Origin: CAJMNU01 sp905214855
Lineage (GTDB): Bacteria; Bacillota; Clostridia; Lachnospirales; Lachnospiraceae
Length of the DNA: 64,000 nucleotides
Assembly: GCA_937890595.1 (NCBI GenBank)
Contig: CALADM010000024.1
Coordinates: forward strand, 1-64,000
Direction of reading: 5' to 3'
The notes under the pieces were generated by a model that saw nothing but the letters and a program-made list of their open reading frames with translations, searched no databases and was not told the DNA's origin. The position numbers and the translations under genes are program-made. Positions 10,023-18,961 of the stretch are shown here, piece by piece. Within the stretch, counting starts at the first letter, position 1. The number at the start of each line of letters is the position of its first letter.

Positions 10023-10203
10023 TGTTTTTTCCATTATCGCTGTGACAAAATTCCACTTTTCTATTGCAGTATTTTTTGTCATATTGACGAAAACTTTTTT
10101 CCTGTCTTCAGAAAATCAGATATCATCAGATATCTATTAGGTATATTTAAAGAAAAATGAAATATAGTATAAAAGAATTTCTTCCAAACAAATAGGAGAG
10201 GTT

Positions 10204-11106
10204 ATGACAAAACAAATCCATGCCATGCAGATAGACCCCAGCCGCAATACCTCAAACGGAAATTTAATGGTAGAGGTCATCTCAGACAGCACACAAGCCC
10301 CCATCAAAGATGCTAAGATTTCTATTTCATACACCGGAGATCCTGAGCAGACATTAGAGCAGATCACTACTGATGTGTCCGGGCAAAGCCCTGACATTTC
10401 CCTTGCCGCTCCACCAGCCTCCTACAGTCTAGAACCCAGCCTGATCCAGCCTTACTCTGAATATTCTATCCAAGTAGAAGCACCAGGATTCTCTCCCGAA
10501 GCAATATCTGGCATTGAAATTCTTGCTGGAACTCATGCGATCCAGCCTATTCGCATGAAACCCCTGATTTCCCCCTCACCATCCAATGATGTCATTGTTA
10601 TTCCAGCACATACATTGTATGGCGACTATCCCCCCAAGATCTCAGAAACAGAAGTAAAACCTGTCAATGAAAGCGGAGAAATTGTTCTAAGTCGGGTTGT
10701 TGTCCCAGAAACCATTATTGTTCATGATGGTGTCCCCACAGACAGAACTGCCAAAGATTATTATGTCCCCTATCGTGACTACATCAAAAATGTGGCAAGC
10801 AGCGAAATTTATGCCACTTGGCCCCGCGCTTCCATAATTGCCAATGTTCTTGCTATTATGTCCTTTACACTAAATCGTGTTTACACAGAATGGTATCGTA
10901 ACAAAGGATATTCTTTTACCATCACCTCCTCCACCGCATTTGATCATAAGTGGATTTATGGACGTAATATCTTTGAATCCATTTCTGTTGTGGTAGATGA
11001 AATTTTTGATAATTATCTATCAAGACCGGAAGTGAAACAGCCTATTTTGACACAATACTGTGATGGAAAACGTGTTCAATGTCCAAACTGGATGACCAGA
11101 TTGTAA
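10204..11106 (+). pseudogene. sleC: Spore cortex-lytic enzyme SleC-like gene, 5' part, interrupted by the prophage
   Basis: Three hundred codons, of which the first 296-298 are host sequence; the last few (ACC AGA TTG TAA) are phage DNA. It has an N-terminal pre/pro region with a beta-sandwich look, then the SpoIID-like catalytic domain (YIVHDG-type segment near 172, NVASSEIYATWP with Glu201 as likely catalytic acid, LAIMSFTLNRVYTEWYRNKG). It stops at CPNWMT, exactly where full-length SleC proteins continue into a peptidoglycan-binding domain. That domain is found at 56,412-56,801. SleC-type enzymes degrade spore cortex during germination. As it stands the protein lacks its wall-binding half. 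Confidence 0.88.
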
Positions 11107-11115
11107 AAGCATATG
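11089..11115. other. attL: core TGGATGAC plus the attP right arm
   Basis: The core TGGATGAC (11089-11096) joins host sleC codons to phage DNA. The adjoining phage arm is CCAGATTGTAAAAGCATATG (11096-11115). Its reverse complement matches the arm at attR (56395-56414) at 17 of 20 positions, with ATGA in the centre. Inverted arms around a short central core are what large serine recombinases bind. Confidence 0.85.
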
Positions 11116-11190
11116 TAATTTTTAATTAAGTAAAAACATCATATCTTTTATATTAATTAATAATATATCTTACATTTTTCAACATATAAA

Positions 11191-12009
11191 CTATTCTACA
11201 TACCAGATCTCCTGTGCACCATTCTCCCTAGTATGCCAACAAGCTCCCTCTAGTGGTCCGTTTGCCGTGTTGTCTAAGAAGTACCAGTCTCCACCAACAG
11301 CAGGATCACAGACATTGCCATCCCATCTGTGCCAGCCTGTACACATATATCCTGCATGATCAAATAGATACCAATGATGATTGATCAGCATCCACTCGTC
11401 TGCAGCATAACTGCCATCTTCTTTTTGATACCACCAACGCACACCATCCGCAGCTCTTTTGAATCCTTCTTTGCAGGTCTTAGCTACTTTCCAATCTGGG
11501 ATACCATATCCAAGGATCTTCTGATCCGTCTTAGTGTAACTCTTCCGAAAAACCCCTCCTCCATTTTCTACAACACCACTTATCCCAGAGGTATTACCTT
11601 CTACTGTTTTTACTCTATTTGCAGTTACTTCTGTAACAATTCCTGTATGATAAGCCCTAATTCCATTTGTAAAAAAGATAACTGCTCCGGGTTCAGGATC
11701 TTTGTTCCAACGTCCTGCCTGCTTGAATTGTTGCACCCCAGTTGGACAATAATGAAATAACCCATTCAGCATTTTCTTGGCTTTTTCTAAGCCAAATGCC
11801 TGAACAAACATTTCTGAAACATATATAGCACACCATGGTTGTGCCTGAAGATTCAGTCCGGTATGTTCCTTGTAATCTCTGGCAAAGCAAGTATAATTTC
11901 CTTTCCCCACATTGGCTGTAAAATCATCCAATTGTGCATTGTTTCGTTTCTCTAAATATCCAACCCATTTCGTTGCTTGATCAATTAATTTTTTTACTGT
12001 ATTTTCCAT
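11191..12009 (-). CDS. Phage endolysin: CHAP-type domain plus cell-wall binding repeats
   Basis: Two hundred and seventy-two residues. The N-terminal part has a cysteine-peptidase/amidase pattern, with Cys in QPWCAIYVSEMF near residue 59, His in AYHTGIV near 120 and an EGN motif near 138. The C-terminal part, from about 185, has Trp/Tyr/Gly repeats of the choline-binding type (VRWWYQKEDGSYAADEW, HHWYLFDHAGYMCTGW). It would cut peptidoglycan at the end of the lytic cycle. It is the last gene of the leftward late operon and lies next to attL. GAGG precedes the ATG. Confidence 0.85.
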   Translation of the reverse strand: MENTVKKLIDQATKWVGYLEKRNNAQLDDFTANVGKGNYTCFARDYKEHTGLNLQAQPWCAIYVSEMFVQAFGLEKAKKMLNGLFHYCPTGVQQFKQAGRWNKDPEPGAVIFFTNGIRAYHTGIVTEVTANRVKTVEGNTSGISGVVENGGGVFRKSYTKTDQKILGYGIPDWKVAKTCKEGFKRAADGVRWWYQKEDGSYAADEWMLINHHWYLFDHAGYMCTGWHRWDGNVCDPAVGGDWYFLDNTANGPLEGACWHTRENGAQEIWYVE

Positions 12010-12073
12010 AAATTTTCCTCTTAAAATTTTATATGTTGTCCTTATTTCAACACATATAAAAACATTTGTTTCA

Positions 12074-12102
12074 TTGACAAATATTATTATATGTGTTATT
12101 AT
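12074..12102 (+). promoter_or_regulatory. Promoter of hicAB
   Basis: TTGACA and TATTAT are separated by 17 bases, 22 bp upstream of hicA. The AT-rich spacer with alternating TA repeats is a plausible HicB operator. Confidence 0.65.
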
Positions 12103-12123
12103 ACAAATGTCAGGAGGTACAAT

Positions 12124-12321
12124 ATGAAAAGCTATTCATCAAGAGAGGTCTTGAAAATGCTGAAAGCTGATGGATGGTATGAAGTGAACGTGGTCGGTAG
12201 CCACCATCAATTCAAACATCCAACCAAAAAGGGGCGTGTTACTTTAAAACATCCTGACAAAGATATCCCCCGAAAAACACTTGATAGCATTGAAAGACAG
12301 TCTGGGCTACTATTCCGGTAG
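12124..12321 (+). CDS. hicA: HicA-family mRNA interferase toxin
   Basis: A 65-residue protein with the HicA double-stranded-RNA-binding fold: REVLKMLKADGWYEVNVVGSHHQF and HPDKDIPRKTLDSI. The His of GSHHQF is the family's catalytic residue. ATG 12124 follows AGGAGG by six bases. It is transcribed opposite to the phage late operon, with hicB 40 bp downstream, so it is expressed in the lysogen independently of late transcription. Confidence 0.9.
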   Translation: MKSYSSREVLKMLKADGWYEVNVVGSHHQFKHPTKKGRVTLKHPDKDIPRKTLDSIERQSGLLFR

Positions 12322-12361
12322 CCTCGGACACTCTCTTCTGTAAATGATCGGAGGTATTGTC

Positions 12362-12763
12362 ATGAAAAAAGTGGAACGCTATTTCTACCCTGCAATTTTT
12401 ACTTATGAACCTGATCAGGAAATTGCTGTTACCTTTCCCGATTTAGATTGTGCAACCAGCGGCGCAAATGAAGATGATGCTCTTCTCTCTGCTCGTGAAT
12501 TACTTGGCTGTGTTTTAAACGGTTTAGAAGAAGATGAAGAGGAGATCCCTGCCCCTACTCCATTGCCACAGGTAGAGCTTGCGACAAACGAAAGAGCTGT
12601 CCTCATTGATGTTTATATGCCATCTATCCGTATGGCTCAAATGAATCGTTCAGTCAATCGAACTGTTACACTTCCTGCCTGGTTAAATGCTATTGCTTTG
12701 GAACACAATGTAAACTTCTCTCAGGTATTGCAAGAAGCATTAAAATCACAACTACACGTTTAA
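12362..12763 (+). CDS. hicB: HicB-family antitoxin
   Basis: A 133-residue protein: an N-terminal partial RNase H-like HicB domain (YPAIFTYEPDQEIAVTFPDLDCATSGAN) and a C-terminal ribbon-helix-helix-like segment (TLPAWLNAIALEHNVNFSQVLQEAL). It neutralises HicA and represses the operon. GGAGG lies seven bases before ATG 12362. Confidence 0.9.
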   Translation: MKKVERYFYPAIFTYEPDQEIAVTFPDLDCATSGANEDDALLSARELLGCVLNGLEEDEEEIPAPTPLPQVELATNERAVLIDVYMPSIRMAQMNRSVNRTVTLPAWLNAIALEHNVNFSQVLQEALKSQLHV

Positions 12764-12810
12764 TTTATATGCTCCAGAGAAATCTGGGAGACTGCATATT
12801 GGAATGCAAA

Positions 12811-12840
12811 GAGCGTCCTCTGGTTTCCCAGAAGACGCTC
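12811..12840. terminator. Hairpin between convergent hicB and the orphan hicB
   Basis: GAGCGTC pairs with GACGCTC around an inner CTGG/CCAG stem and a short loop. It sits between two converging genes, but the T-tracts on both sides are poor, so terminator function is likely but weakly supported. Confidence 0.5.
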
Positions 12841-12856
12841 CCTAATCAAAACTCTT

Positions 12857-13255
12857 TTAATGCATATTTACCTTTTCCATCAATGCTTCCTGAAGCACTT
12901 GTGAAAAATTAATTCCCATAGCTGTGGCTGACTCATTTAACCACTCTGGAATCGTTAATGTTTTCTTAACAGCCTTGTTGTTATACATTTTGCGATACTT
13001 CAAGGTATCACAAGCAACAGAATTCGTAAATTCTCCTTCTTTTAATATAAAAGAAGCCGGAACAGAAGGTACTGGAATCTCCTTTCCATCCTTTTCATAG
13101 CCATACAATACCAATGCCAATACATCTTCTGCCATTTCTAGCCCATCTTCCAAACTTTCTCCACAGGTATAGCAGCCTTCAAGATCTGGAAATACAATGG
13201 AATATCCACCATCTTCTTCAGGCGTAAATACTGCTGTGTATACATACTTTGCCAT
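12857..13255 (-). CDS. Orphan HicB-like protein
   Basis: A 132-residue HicB-type protein (YTAVFTPEEDGGYSIVFPDLEGCYTCGESLEDG) with a C-terminal ribbon-helix-helix-like segment (LTIPEWLNESATAMGINFSQVLQEALMEK). No HicA partner is adjacent. Its C-terminus matches that of the hicAB antitoxin just to the left in pattern (NFSQVLQEAL), so the two are paralogues. AAAGGAG precedes the ATG. It may be a solitary regulator, or an anti-toxin against host HicA. Confidence 0.8.
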   Translation of the reverse strand: MAKYVYTAVFTPEEDGGYSIVFPDLEGCYTCGESLEDGLEMAEDVLALVLYGYEKDGKEIPVPSVPASFILKEGEFTNSVACDTLKYRKMYNNKAVKKTLTIPEWLNESATAMGINFSQVLQEALMEKVNMH

Positions 13256-13353
13256 AATATCTCCTTTCTATGTTTATAGATTAACACGTATGTCAAGTAT
13301 TTTTACACATATTTATACGTATTTTAATAAATTTTGTTAGAAAATGGAATGGG

Positions 13354-13530
13354 TTATTCTTTCTTTTTTGCCGCTTGTGTTCCAAAATAAAAAATTACAA
13401 TCAACTTAAAAATTTCAATGTATTCTGTACTTGCAATCTCTCCCAAACAGGTCAATACAACAAATCCTGCTGTTAATGACAATGTCATAATTGATTTTAC
13501 ATCAATCAATTTTGCAAGTTTTTCTTTCAA
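13354..13530 (-). CDS. Small holin-like membrane protein
   Basis: A 58-residue protein from TTG 13530, with GAGGTGATAA just upstream. It begins with an amphipathic KEKLAKLIDVKS segment, then has two hydrophobic stretches (LSLTAGFVVLTCLGEI and IFKLIVIFYFGTQ) and a Lys-rich end. This matches small clostridial phage holins in size, topology and position between the endolysin side and the XhlA-like gene. Confidence 0.75.
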   Translation of the reverse strand: MKEKLAKLIDVKSIMTLSLTAGFVVLTCLGEIASTEYIEIFKLIVIFYFGTQAAKKKE

Positions 13531-13543
13531 ATTATCACCTCAT

Positions 13544-13870
13544 TCAAATATACTGAACAATCATTATAACTGCCCCTGTAACTAATGCACCTGCAATAAT
13601 CCCCACAGCAGTATCTAATGCTTTGCTTTTTACTCTCTGCCATGTATCTGCTGGTTCTTTTTCAATCGCATCAAGACGCTTTCCTTGCCGTTCCTGTTCT
13701 TTTAGCATACTTTCCATGCTCGTAGCAAGTCTTTCTGTAGATGTTGCAATCGAATTTATCTGCTCAACACTTTCTTCTAAAATCTCAATCCTTTTATTTT
13801 GTCTGCGATGTTCGTCATCCATCCTCTTGCTAAACTCTTCATGTTCTTCACGAGTGATACAATTTTCCAC
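13544..13870 (-). CDS. XhlA-like lysis accessory protein (coiled coil with C-terminal membrane helix)
   Basis: One hundred and eight residues: a long charged coiled coil (residues about 5-75, many Glu/Lys/Arg heptads), then one C-terminal membrane helix (AVGIIAGALVTGAVIMIVQYI). This is the layout of XhlA proteins, which work with a holin. It is directly upstream of the holin-like gene, 13 bp away. Confidence 0.7.
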   Translation of the reverse strand: MENCITREEHEEFSKRMDDEHRRQNKRIEILEESVEQINSIATSTERLATSMESMLKEQERQGKRLDAIEKEPADTWQRVKSKALDTAVGIIAGALVTGAVIMIVQYI

Positions 13871-13887
13871 CTGCCCACCTTCCTTTT

Positions 13888-14055
13888 TTATGCAGCATCA
13901 ATCATACCAATCAATTCATCATATTCTGTTGTATTGATTCTGTTGTTCAAAAGAAAGATATCCAGCTTCTCTTTCATGCTTTCATTCCATTCTTTTGTGT
14001 TTGTTTCTTTTTCCTTTGCAATCTGAATTAATCTTTTACAATTTCTATATGTCAT
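13888..14055 (-). CDS. Small phage protein, unknown function
   Basis: A 55-residue charged protein (MTYRNCKRLIQIAKEKETNTKEW) from ATG 14055, preceded by GGAGGTAAAGAGA. It lies between the fibre operon and the lysis genes, the place of XkdX-like and similar small proteins in Bacillota phages. No function recognised. Confidence 0.6.
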   Translation of the reverse strand: MTYRNCKRLIQIAKEKETNTKEWNESMKEKLDIFLLNNRINTTEYDELIGMIDAA

Positions 14056-14070
14056 TCTCTTTACCTCCTT

Positions 14071-14406
14071 TTACAATCCCAACTCCATCATAGACAATCT
14101 GTAATCGTTTTCTACAGCACATTCCAATAATTGATTGTTTTCTTCTCTTAAAACACCAATCTCTTGATCTTGAGTCATTACTGGTTTCAGCATTACTTCA
14201 GAACCATCTTCTTGAATTCTGTAGAATATGCTATCCCGATATATGTCTCCTTCTTTACAAGCCCATTGCGCCACATCGACTGCAAGAGCTTTTTCTCCAT
14301 AAATTGCTTTCACTAAACGATTTGCTTCCTCATAGTTATCTACTACAGCAATATTCTGAACAATGCTATTTTCATCCACAAATGCATAATTCTGATATAT
14401 AATCAT
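14071..14406 (-). CDS. Fibre-associated small protein, unknown function
   Basis: About 111 residues (IIYQNYAFVDENSIVQNIAVVDNYEEANRLVKAIYG), similar in layout to small proteins encoded after tail-fibre genes that may act in fibre assembly. GGAGG lies six bases before ATG 14406; its start overlaps the stop of the fibre gene. Function not established. Confidence 0.6.
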   Translation of the reverse strand: MIIYQNYAFVDENSIVQNIAVVDNYEEANRLVKAIYGEKALAVDVAQWACKEGDIYRDSIFYRIQEDGSEVMLKPVMTQDQEIGVLREENNQLLECAVENDYRLSMMELGL

Positions 14407-16670
14407 CATAAACCTCCCCACATAATAATTGCCATCCCAGATGCTCCTGTTCCAGCTCGAAGTGTATTTCCTGCACCTCCACCGCCGCCTGATCCTGTTC
14501 CAGAAGCACCATTTGTTGCAGGAATATTCCCAGCATTACGCAATACTGCACCATTTCCTCCGATTCCATCTCCACCTTTTGCAGGAATAGGAACCGTAAG
14601 AGAGGTATATCTTCTTAACAATGCTCCTGCTCCACCACCTGCACATACATTTCCAGATGGGGTATATGTGGAACTGCCTTGTCCTGTTCCACCTTGATAA
14701 GTATCATTATAATTTTCAGAATCACTTACACGAACTAGATACCCAGGGTCACCTTTTGAACCATTTGCACCACCATTTCCAGCATACCCTAAACCATTTG
14801 AATCTGAACCATTACCATCTCCTCCACCTGCACCACCACCAGATCCACCATCTCCACCACTAGGATCATAATGCACACGTGAAGGTGAGTAACCATAAGC
14901 TGCCGTCAACAAATTCGTGTTTCCTCGTTTAATATATGTCATTGCCCCATCCTGATTTCTTGCTCCACCTGCTCCAATCAAAATAGTAAGTTGTTCCCCT
15001 GGAGTAACACCAACTGGAACAAGCGTTGCTGTTTTTCCAGAACCACCACCACCATACTGTCCGTTTCTATCATTTGTGTTATATACATCACTTCCACCTG
15101 CACCTCCTCCAACAGCGAAAAGACGCAATGCAGTTACATTAGCAGGTACTGTAAACGTACCACTTGTTGTAAAAGTCTGCTGTCCACTCGCCTCTCCAGT
15201 TGTTGTTGTGAGATTAACAGCATTTCCATTTGGAAGCCCATCACAATAAGATGTTACTGTAAAATAGTATTTTGTTTGTGGTTGTAAGCCTGTGATCTTG
15301 CAACTACTACGTCCTCCAGGATTTCTGTTTGTTCCCATTCCAGTATAAACACGTGTGCTATTACCTATTGTTGGATAGCCGCTAGTACTCATTTCAACGA
15401 ATACTCCACTGAATGGTCCTTTCGATGGATTGATCCAGTAGATCTCAACTTCTGTAGATGAGATAGCGGCTATGCTAAAAGAAAACGCAGAATTAACAGC
15501 AAGTCCTCCGGGAACATCACAAATACTATGTCCTTTTAAGATATACTCTGATCTTGCTCCAACCAGGTTTGCTACAGCAGACATTTCAGCTCCCACATAA
15601 CTTCCACCATAATATCCTGTTGGACACATAAGAGACAATAACCGTTCTCCACTCACAGTTGTTTGAGCTACTTGTGGATTTGATGCTTTATGTACTGCTA
15701 CATTAGGCCAATCTTTATTGATTCCACCAATTTTTGGATCAACATTGTTTTGGTTTTTCATTTTACCCGAAAGTTTTTTCCCTTTTGAATAAGCTATTTG
15801 CCCCTCAAGCATATAATCTTCTAAAGCATTCGCATCTCCAGTGAAATTACCTTTTAAATTAAATCCTCCTGTTCCTGGATTCGATCCAATTAGAGCTCCA
15901 AACTGAATGATATCTGGATGTAAACCATAAATAGCTTGATTGATTTTTGTGTTGTTGAAATAGCCAACATTCGGAACAGCAATAGTAATATCAGATCCTT
16001 TTCCAGAAGCTGTTTCCCATAAGTTTCCGATTCCAATTACATTGGCAGTATTTCCATCTCGTGGTATATTTTGATTTGCCAAATTCGGCATCTTTCCTTT
16101 GGCTCCGAGAATAGTAGTGTTTTCCAAAACATAGTTCTGATTATCATATCCCACAAGCGGACGAATATCTGCAAAATCTGCATATACATCAGATTCTCCA
16201 TCTGGAAATCCACCTGTACGATACGCTCCATACGGAAAAAATAAATACAATTTATCATTTTCAGCTTTAATTAATATAGCTTCAGAATCACCAGATCTAT
16301 CTGGTAACTGCCCTGTTTGTTGTGTGCCATAACGTCCTATAAAAATACTTCCTTCTACTACATCAACATCTTCAGCAGTAAGCCCAGATGGATCAATCCC
16401 TGTTTTGATCTTTCTGATATTTCCTGCCATAACGGCAAAAGGATCTGTTGCCTCAGTAGGAACATTCATATCAGTGATAGCAGCGGCAACCTCTTTTTTG
16501 CCATCACTGACAGATTTTTTTAGATTTGGTATCTCCGCAATATTTATTTTCTCTTCTGCTGTTACAAATTGTCTCTGATCACTCTCTTCTACATTTTCAG
16601 CTTTAGCAGAAAATTCAACATCATGCTCTATTCCATATTCATCTTTATATATGAAATGTCTTGAATGCAT
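14406..16670 (-). CDS. Tail fibre / receptor-binding protein with fibronectin-III-like and glycine-rich domains
   Basis: Seven hundred and fifty-four residues. The N-terminal 300 residues are a fibre shaft with repeated GNFTGDANA / KGKKLSGKM style modules. A fibronectin-III-like domain follows at about 390-490 (VEIYWINPSKGPFSGVFVEM; TGLQPQTKYYFTVTSY). The last 250 residues are very glycine-rich, with GGDGGSGGGAGGGDGNG-like runs, typical of adhesin tips. ATG 16670 is preceded by AAAGGAG at seven bases. Probably the host-range determinant. Confidence 0.75.
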   Translation of the reverse strand: MHSRHFIYKDEYGIEHDVEFSAKAENVEESDQRQFVTAEEKINIAEIPNLKKSVSDGKKEVAAAITDMNVPTEATDPFAVMAGNIRKIKTGIDPSGLTAEDVDVVEGSIFIGRYGTQQTGQLPDRSGDSEAILIKAENDKLYLFFPYGAYRTGGFPDGESDVYADFADIRPLVGYDNQNYVLENTTILGAKGKMPNLANQNIPRDGNTANVIGIGNLWETASGKGSDITIAVPNVGYFNNTKINQAIYGLHPDIIQFGALIGSNPGTGGFNLKGNFTGDANALEDYMLEGQIAYSKGKKLSGKMKNQNNVDPKIGGINKDWPNVAVHKASNPQVAQTTVSGERLLSLMCPTGYYGGSYVGAEMSAVANLVGARSEYILKGHSICDVPGGLAVNSAFSFSIAAISSTEVEIYWINPSKGPFSGVFVEMSTSGYPTIGNSTRVYTGMGTNRNPGGRSSCKITGLQPQTKYYFTVTSYCDGLPNGNAVNLTTTTGEASGQQTFTTSGTFTVPANVTALRLFAVGGGAGGSDVYNTNDRNGQYGGGGSGKTATLVPVGVTPGEQLTILIGAGGARNQDGAMTYIKRGNTNLLTAAYGYSPSRVHYDPSGGDGGSGGGAGGGDGNGSDSNGLGYAGNGGANGSKGDPGYLVRVSDSENYNDTYQGGTGQGSSTYTPSGNVCAGGGAGALLRRYTSLTVPIPAKGGDGIGGNGAVLRNAGNIPATNGASGTGSGGGGGAGNTLRAGTGASGMAIIMWGGL

Positions 16671-16731
16671 TTTGCATCTCCTTTCTCCCAAAAAAGGGGC
16701 TAAACCTCAAGGCTCAACCCCCAACATTAAG

Positions 16732-17796
16732 TTAAGAAATCAAGAAGCAAACAGAACCAACTGGTGCAGTCTGTGGAAGTTCATTGCCAAAATAAATCTG
16801 TGGCATTGTATCCAGTTTCTTTTTATCTGCTGCGCTCATCAAACCATCTGCTGCCTGTGTCGCTTTACTGTATGTAGTATCTGTAAACTTCGCATTCGCT
16901 GGTACATCAGACTGTACTGTATGTCCTCCTACTGTATCAGCGTTGCCTCCATTTGCTGGCATGGAAGTTGGCTTATTTTTAATATAAGCATCACTGCCAG
17001 TATTTGACTCATTCCAGTCAGACTGCACGTTTGCCTCAGCATTTGCTGGTGCATGAGCTGCCTGACTATGATCATATGCCTTTTTACCTTTATCTCCTGC
17101 GAAGGCAGTAGAAGCAGTTTCTCCCAGTGCAAGGCTAGCAGAAATTTCCACAAACATAGTGCCAGACCATCGATACGTTTTATTAGTATCCTTAGTAACA
17201 TAGATCTTTCCACTTTCGCCAGTAACTGGTGTCTTATGTGTTTCGTCCTGATACCACTTACCTTCATACAGATAACCTTCAATAGTATCGTCCACGTAGG
17301 ATGGCAGCTGGGTCGCTGGAACCTTACCTGTCTCATCAAGACTTGCAACTCCGTTTGCTGCTCCTTTTAAAGCAGCATTCAATTTTTTGTCCAACTCAGC
17401 TTTCACAACTTTATTCTGGATCGCATTTGTAGAAGATGCATTTAAAGCACTATCTACTGTTGGTCTGTACTCAGCTGCCCACTGTGCTTCCCCATCTGCT
17501 TTCCATTTCAAAATCTGTCCAGAAGCTCCTCCTGCAGGAATATGCTTATACCCTGGTGCTGTTGGATGAGTGTATCCGGCTCCTTTTGCAACTTCATCCC
17601 ATCCGCTGCCATTGTAGACATACATTGTTTTTGTATCCGTTACATACACGGTAAGTCCTGCATATGCTGCCTTAATAGAAACAAGTTCATCTCGTTCCTG
17701 AATTGTTTTTACTTGAAATCTCGCATCAATGGGAGCCTGTGCCTGAAGTTTAAACCCACTCGCTACAGAAATACCTTTTTTATCTGCAAAACTCAT
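16732..17796 (-). CDS. Phage tail fibre protein
   Basis: A 354-residue structural protein. It has a repeated shaft pattern: YTHPTAPGYKHIPAGGASGQ, then ATQAADGLMSAADKKKLD near the C-terminus, a hallmark of phage fibres. The segment LYEGKWYQDETHKTPVTGESGKIYV matches host-facing fibre domains of Bacillota phages. ATG 17796 was chosen (GAGG eight bases upstream). It is part of a four-gene fibre cluster. Confidence 0.75.
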   Translation of the reverse strand: MSFADKKGISVASGFKLQAQAPIDARFQVKTIQERDELVSIKAAYAGLTVYVTDTKTMYVYNGSGWDEVAKGAGYTHPTAPGYKHIPAGGASGQILKWKADGEAQWAAEYRPTVDSALNASSTNAIQNKVVKAELDKKLNAALKGAANGVASLDETGKVPATQLPSYVDDTIEGYLYEGKWYQDETHKTPVTGESGKIYVTKDTNKTYRWSGTMFVEISASLALGETASTAFAGDKGKKAYDHSQAAHAPANAEANVQSDWNESNTGSDAYIKNKPTSMPANGGNADTVGGHTVQSDVPANAKFTDTTYSKATQAADGLMSAADKKKLDTMPQIYFGNELPQTAPVGSVCFLIS

Positions 17797-17832
17797 ATTT
17801 TTTACCTCACTTTCCGTCTCGATCAATCCTTA

Positions 17833-18939
17833 TCAATAATTAAATGTCATTTTGAAGTTAGATACTGTAGATGCACTGTTTGCATACGCATAGTAAGCTA
17901 CTCCGTTTACAGTTACCTCAGTCTGTGTAAATGTATCCGTAACATCAAAGTTGTTCGGATCCAAGATCTTCTTCAAAACACCATAGGATTTCGGATATGC
18001 AATCATGATCTTCTGATCTTTACAATTGTAAACAAAACTCTTTGTTCCTTTTGTTGTCACAGACTTTGTAGCTGCCTTGATCAATGCCTCTGTAGGAACT
18101 GCATCGGCTGCGATCGGTCCGTAGAAATATGCAGATACAAAAGTAAATGTACCAGTTTTTGCTGTGATGGACTTATTTTCATTATCTGTGATCGTAACAG
18201 ACAACTGCTTATTTGTTGTGACTGTAAGAGGATTTGTTAATGTAACAGTATTGACACCTGCTTTAATACCACTTGTCAGGCTTCCTACACTCTGTCCTCC
18301 ATCAAATACCTCAATCTTCTTGATTCCTGTACTTCCAAGAGTAATATTTACATCTACTGCAGTTACGGACTGGGAAGTTCCAATTTCAAAAACGCCTCCG
18401 TTCGTAGGTTTCATAGATGCAGATGCCTGTGGAGCAACATAAGCGTGCAGCATCTTGTTGATCATTTCCACTGCTTCTGTACCGCTTTCAGGAGGAACAA
18501 ATCCTTTTGGAATACCTCCAACTGCTACAGTAGACGGAGTCTGGTTTTTATACAATGTGTCATTTCTTGTTGCTCCTGTTTCTACACCATCCAGTTTTTT
18601 CTTATCTGTCGCTGCCATAAATCCGCCTACAGTTTGCGTTGCAGATACGTGGGTATGATTTTTATCTGCTTTGTTTGTGATCGCCTGATTGATCGCCTCT
18701 GCAACTTCTGCATGTGATGCAATATAGTCTGCAATCTCTTTTAACGTGTCATAAGTGCCAGGCGCACCACCGATTAGATCTGCAATCTTCTGATCTACAT
18801 AGTCTACAATTGTTTTGTCCTCTCCATCATTGTCTGTCATCAGGACTGCATCCGCTACCGTCTTCTGAAACCACTTTTCCCAAATTGGGCTTTCCTGTGT
18901 TCCTGTGTTGCGATACTGAAATACTCTTTCTTTTGCCAT
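17833..18939 (-). CDS. Phage tail fibre protein
   Basis: Three hundred and sixty-eight residues. The N-terminal third has the fibre pattern KADKNHTHVSATQTVGGFMA and TDKKKLDGVETGAT; the C-terminal two thirds form an Ig/beta-rich domain (VNITLGSTGIKKIEVFDGG, LTVTTNKQLSVTITDNENKS). Probably a fibre with a carbohydrate-binding tip. It shares the ATDKKKLD element with the neighbouring fibre gene. Confidence 0.7.
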   Translation of the reverse strand: MAKERVFQYRNTGTQESPIWEKWFQKTVADAVLMTDNDGEDKTIVDYVDQKIADLIGGAPGTYDTLKEIADYIASHAEVAEAINQAITNKADKNHTHVSATQTVGGFMAATDKKKLDGVETGATRNDTLYKNQTPSTVAVGGIPKGFVPPESGTEAVEMINKMLHAYVAPQASASMKPTNGGVFEIGTSQSVTAVDVNITLGSTGIKKIEVFDGGQSVGSLTSGIKAGVNTVTLTNPLTVTTNKQLSVTITDNENKSITAKTGTFTFVSAYFYGPIAADAVPTEALIKAATKSVTTKGTKSFVYNCKDQKIMIAYPKSYGVLKKILDPNNFDVTDTFTQTEVTVNGVAYYAYANSASTVSNFKMTFNY

Positions 18940-18961
18940 TTTCGTTCTTCCTTTCTGTTCT

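Noticed and set aside
10204..11106. Phage-encoded second endolysin
   Set aside because: It lies outside the att core, is read opposite to the late operon and is completed by host sequence at the other junction.
11060..11120. tRNA attachment site
   Set aside because: No tRNA cloverleaf is present at either end; the site lies in a protein gene, as expected for a serine recombinase.
12857..13255. Second complete toxin-antitoxin pair
   Set aside because: No HicA-like frame is next to this HicB-like gene on either strand.
14621..14863. His/Leu-rich plus-strand reading frame
   Set aside because: It is the antisense of the glycine-rich tip of the tail fibre gene; the odd composition follows from Gly codons on the other strand.
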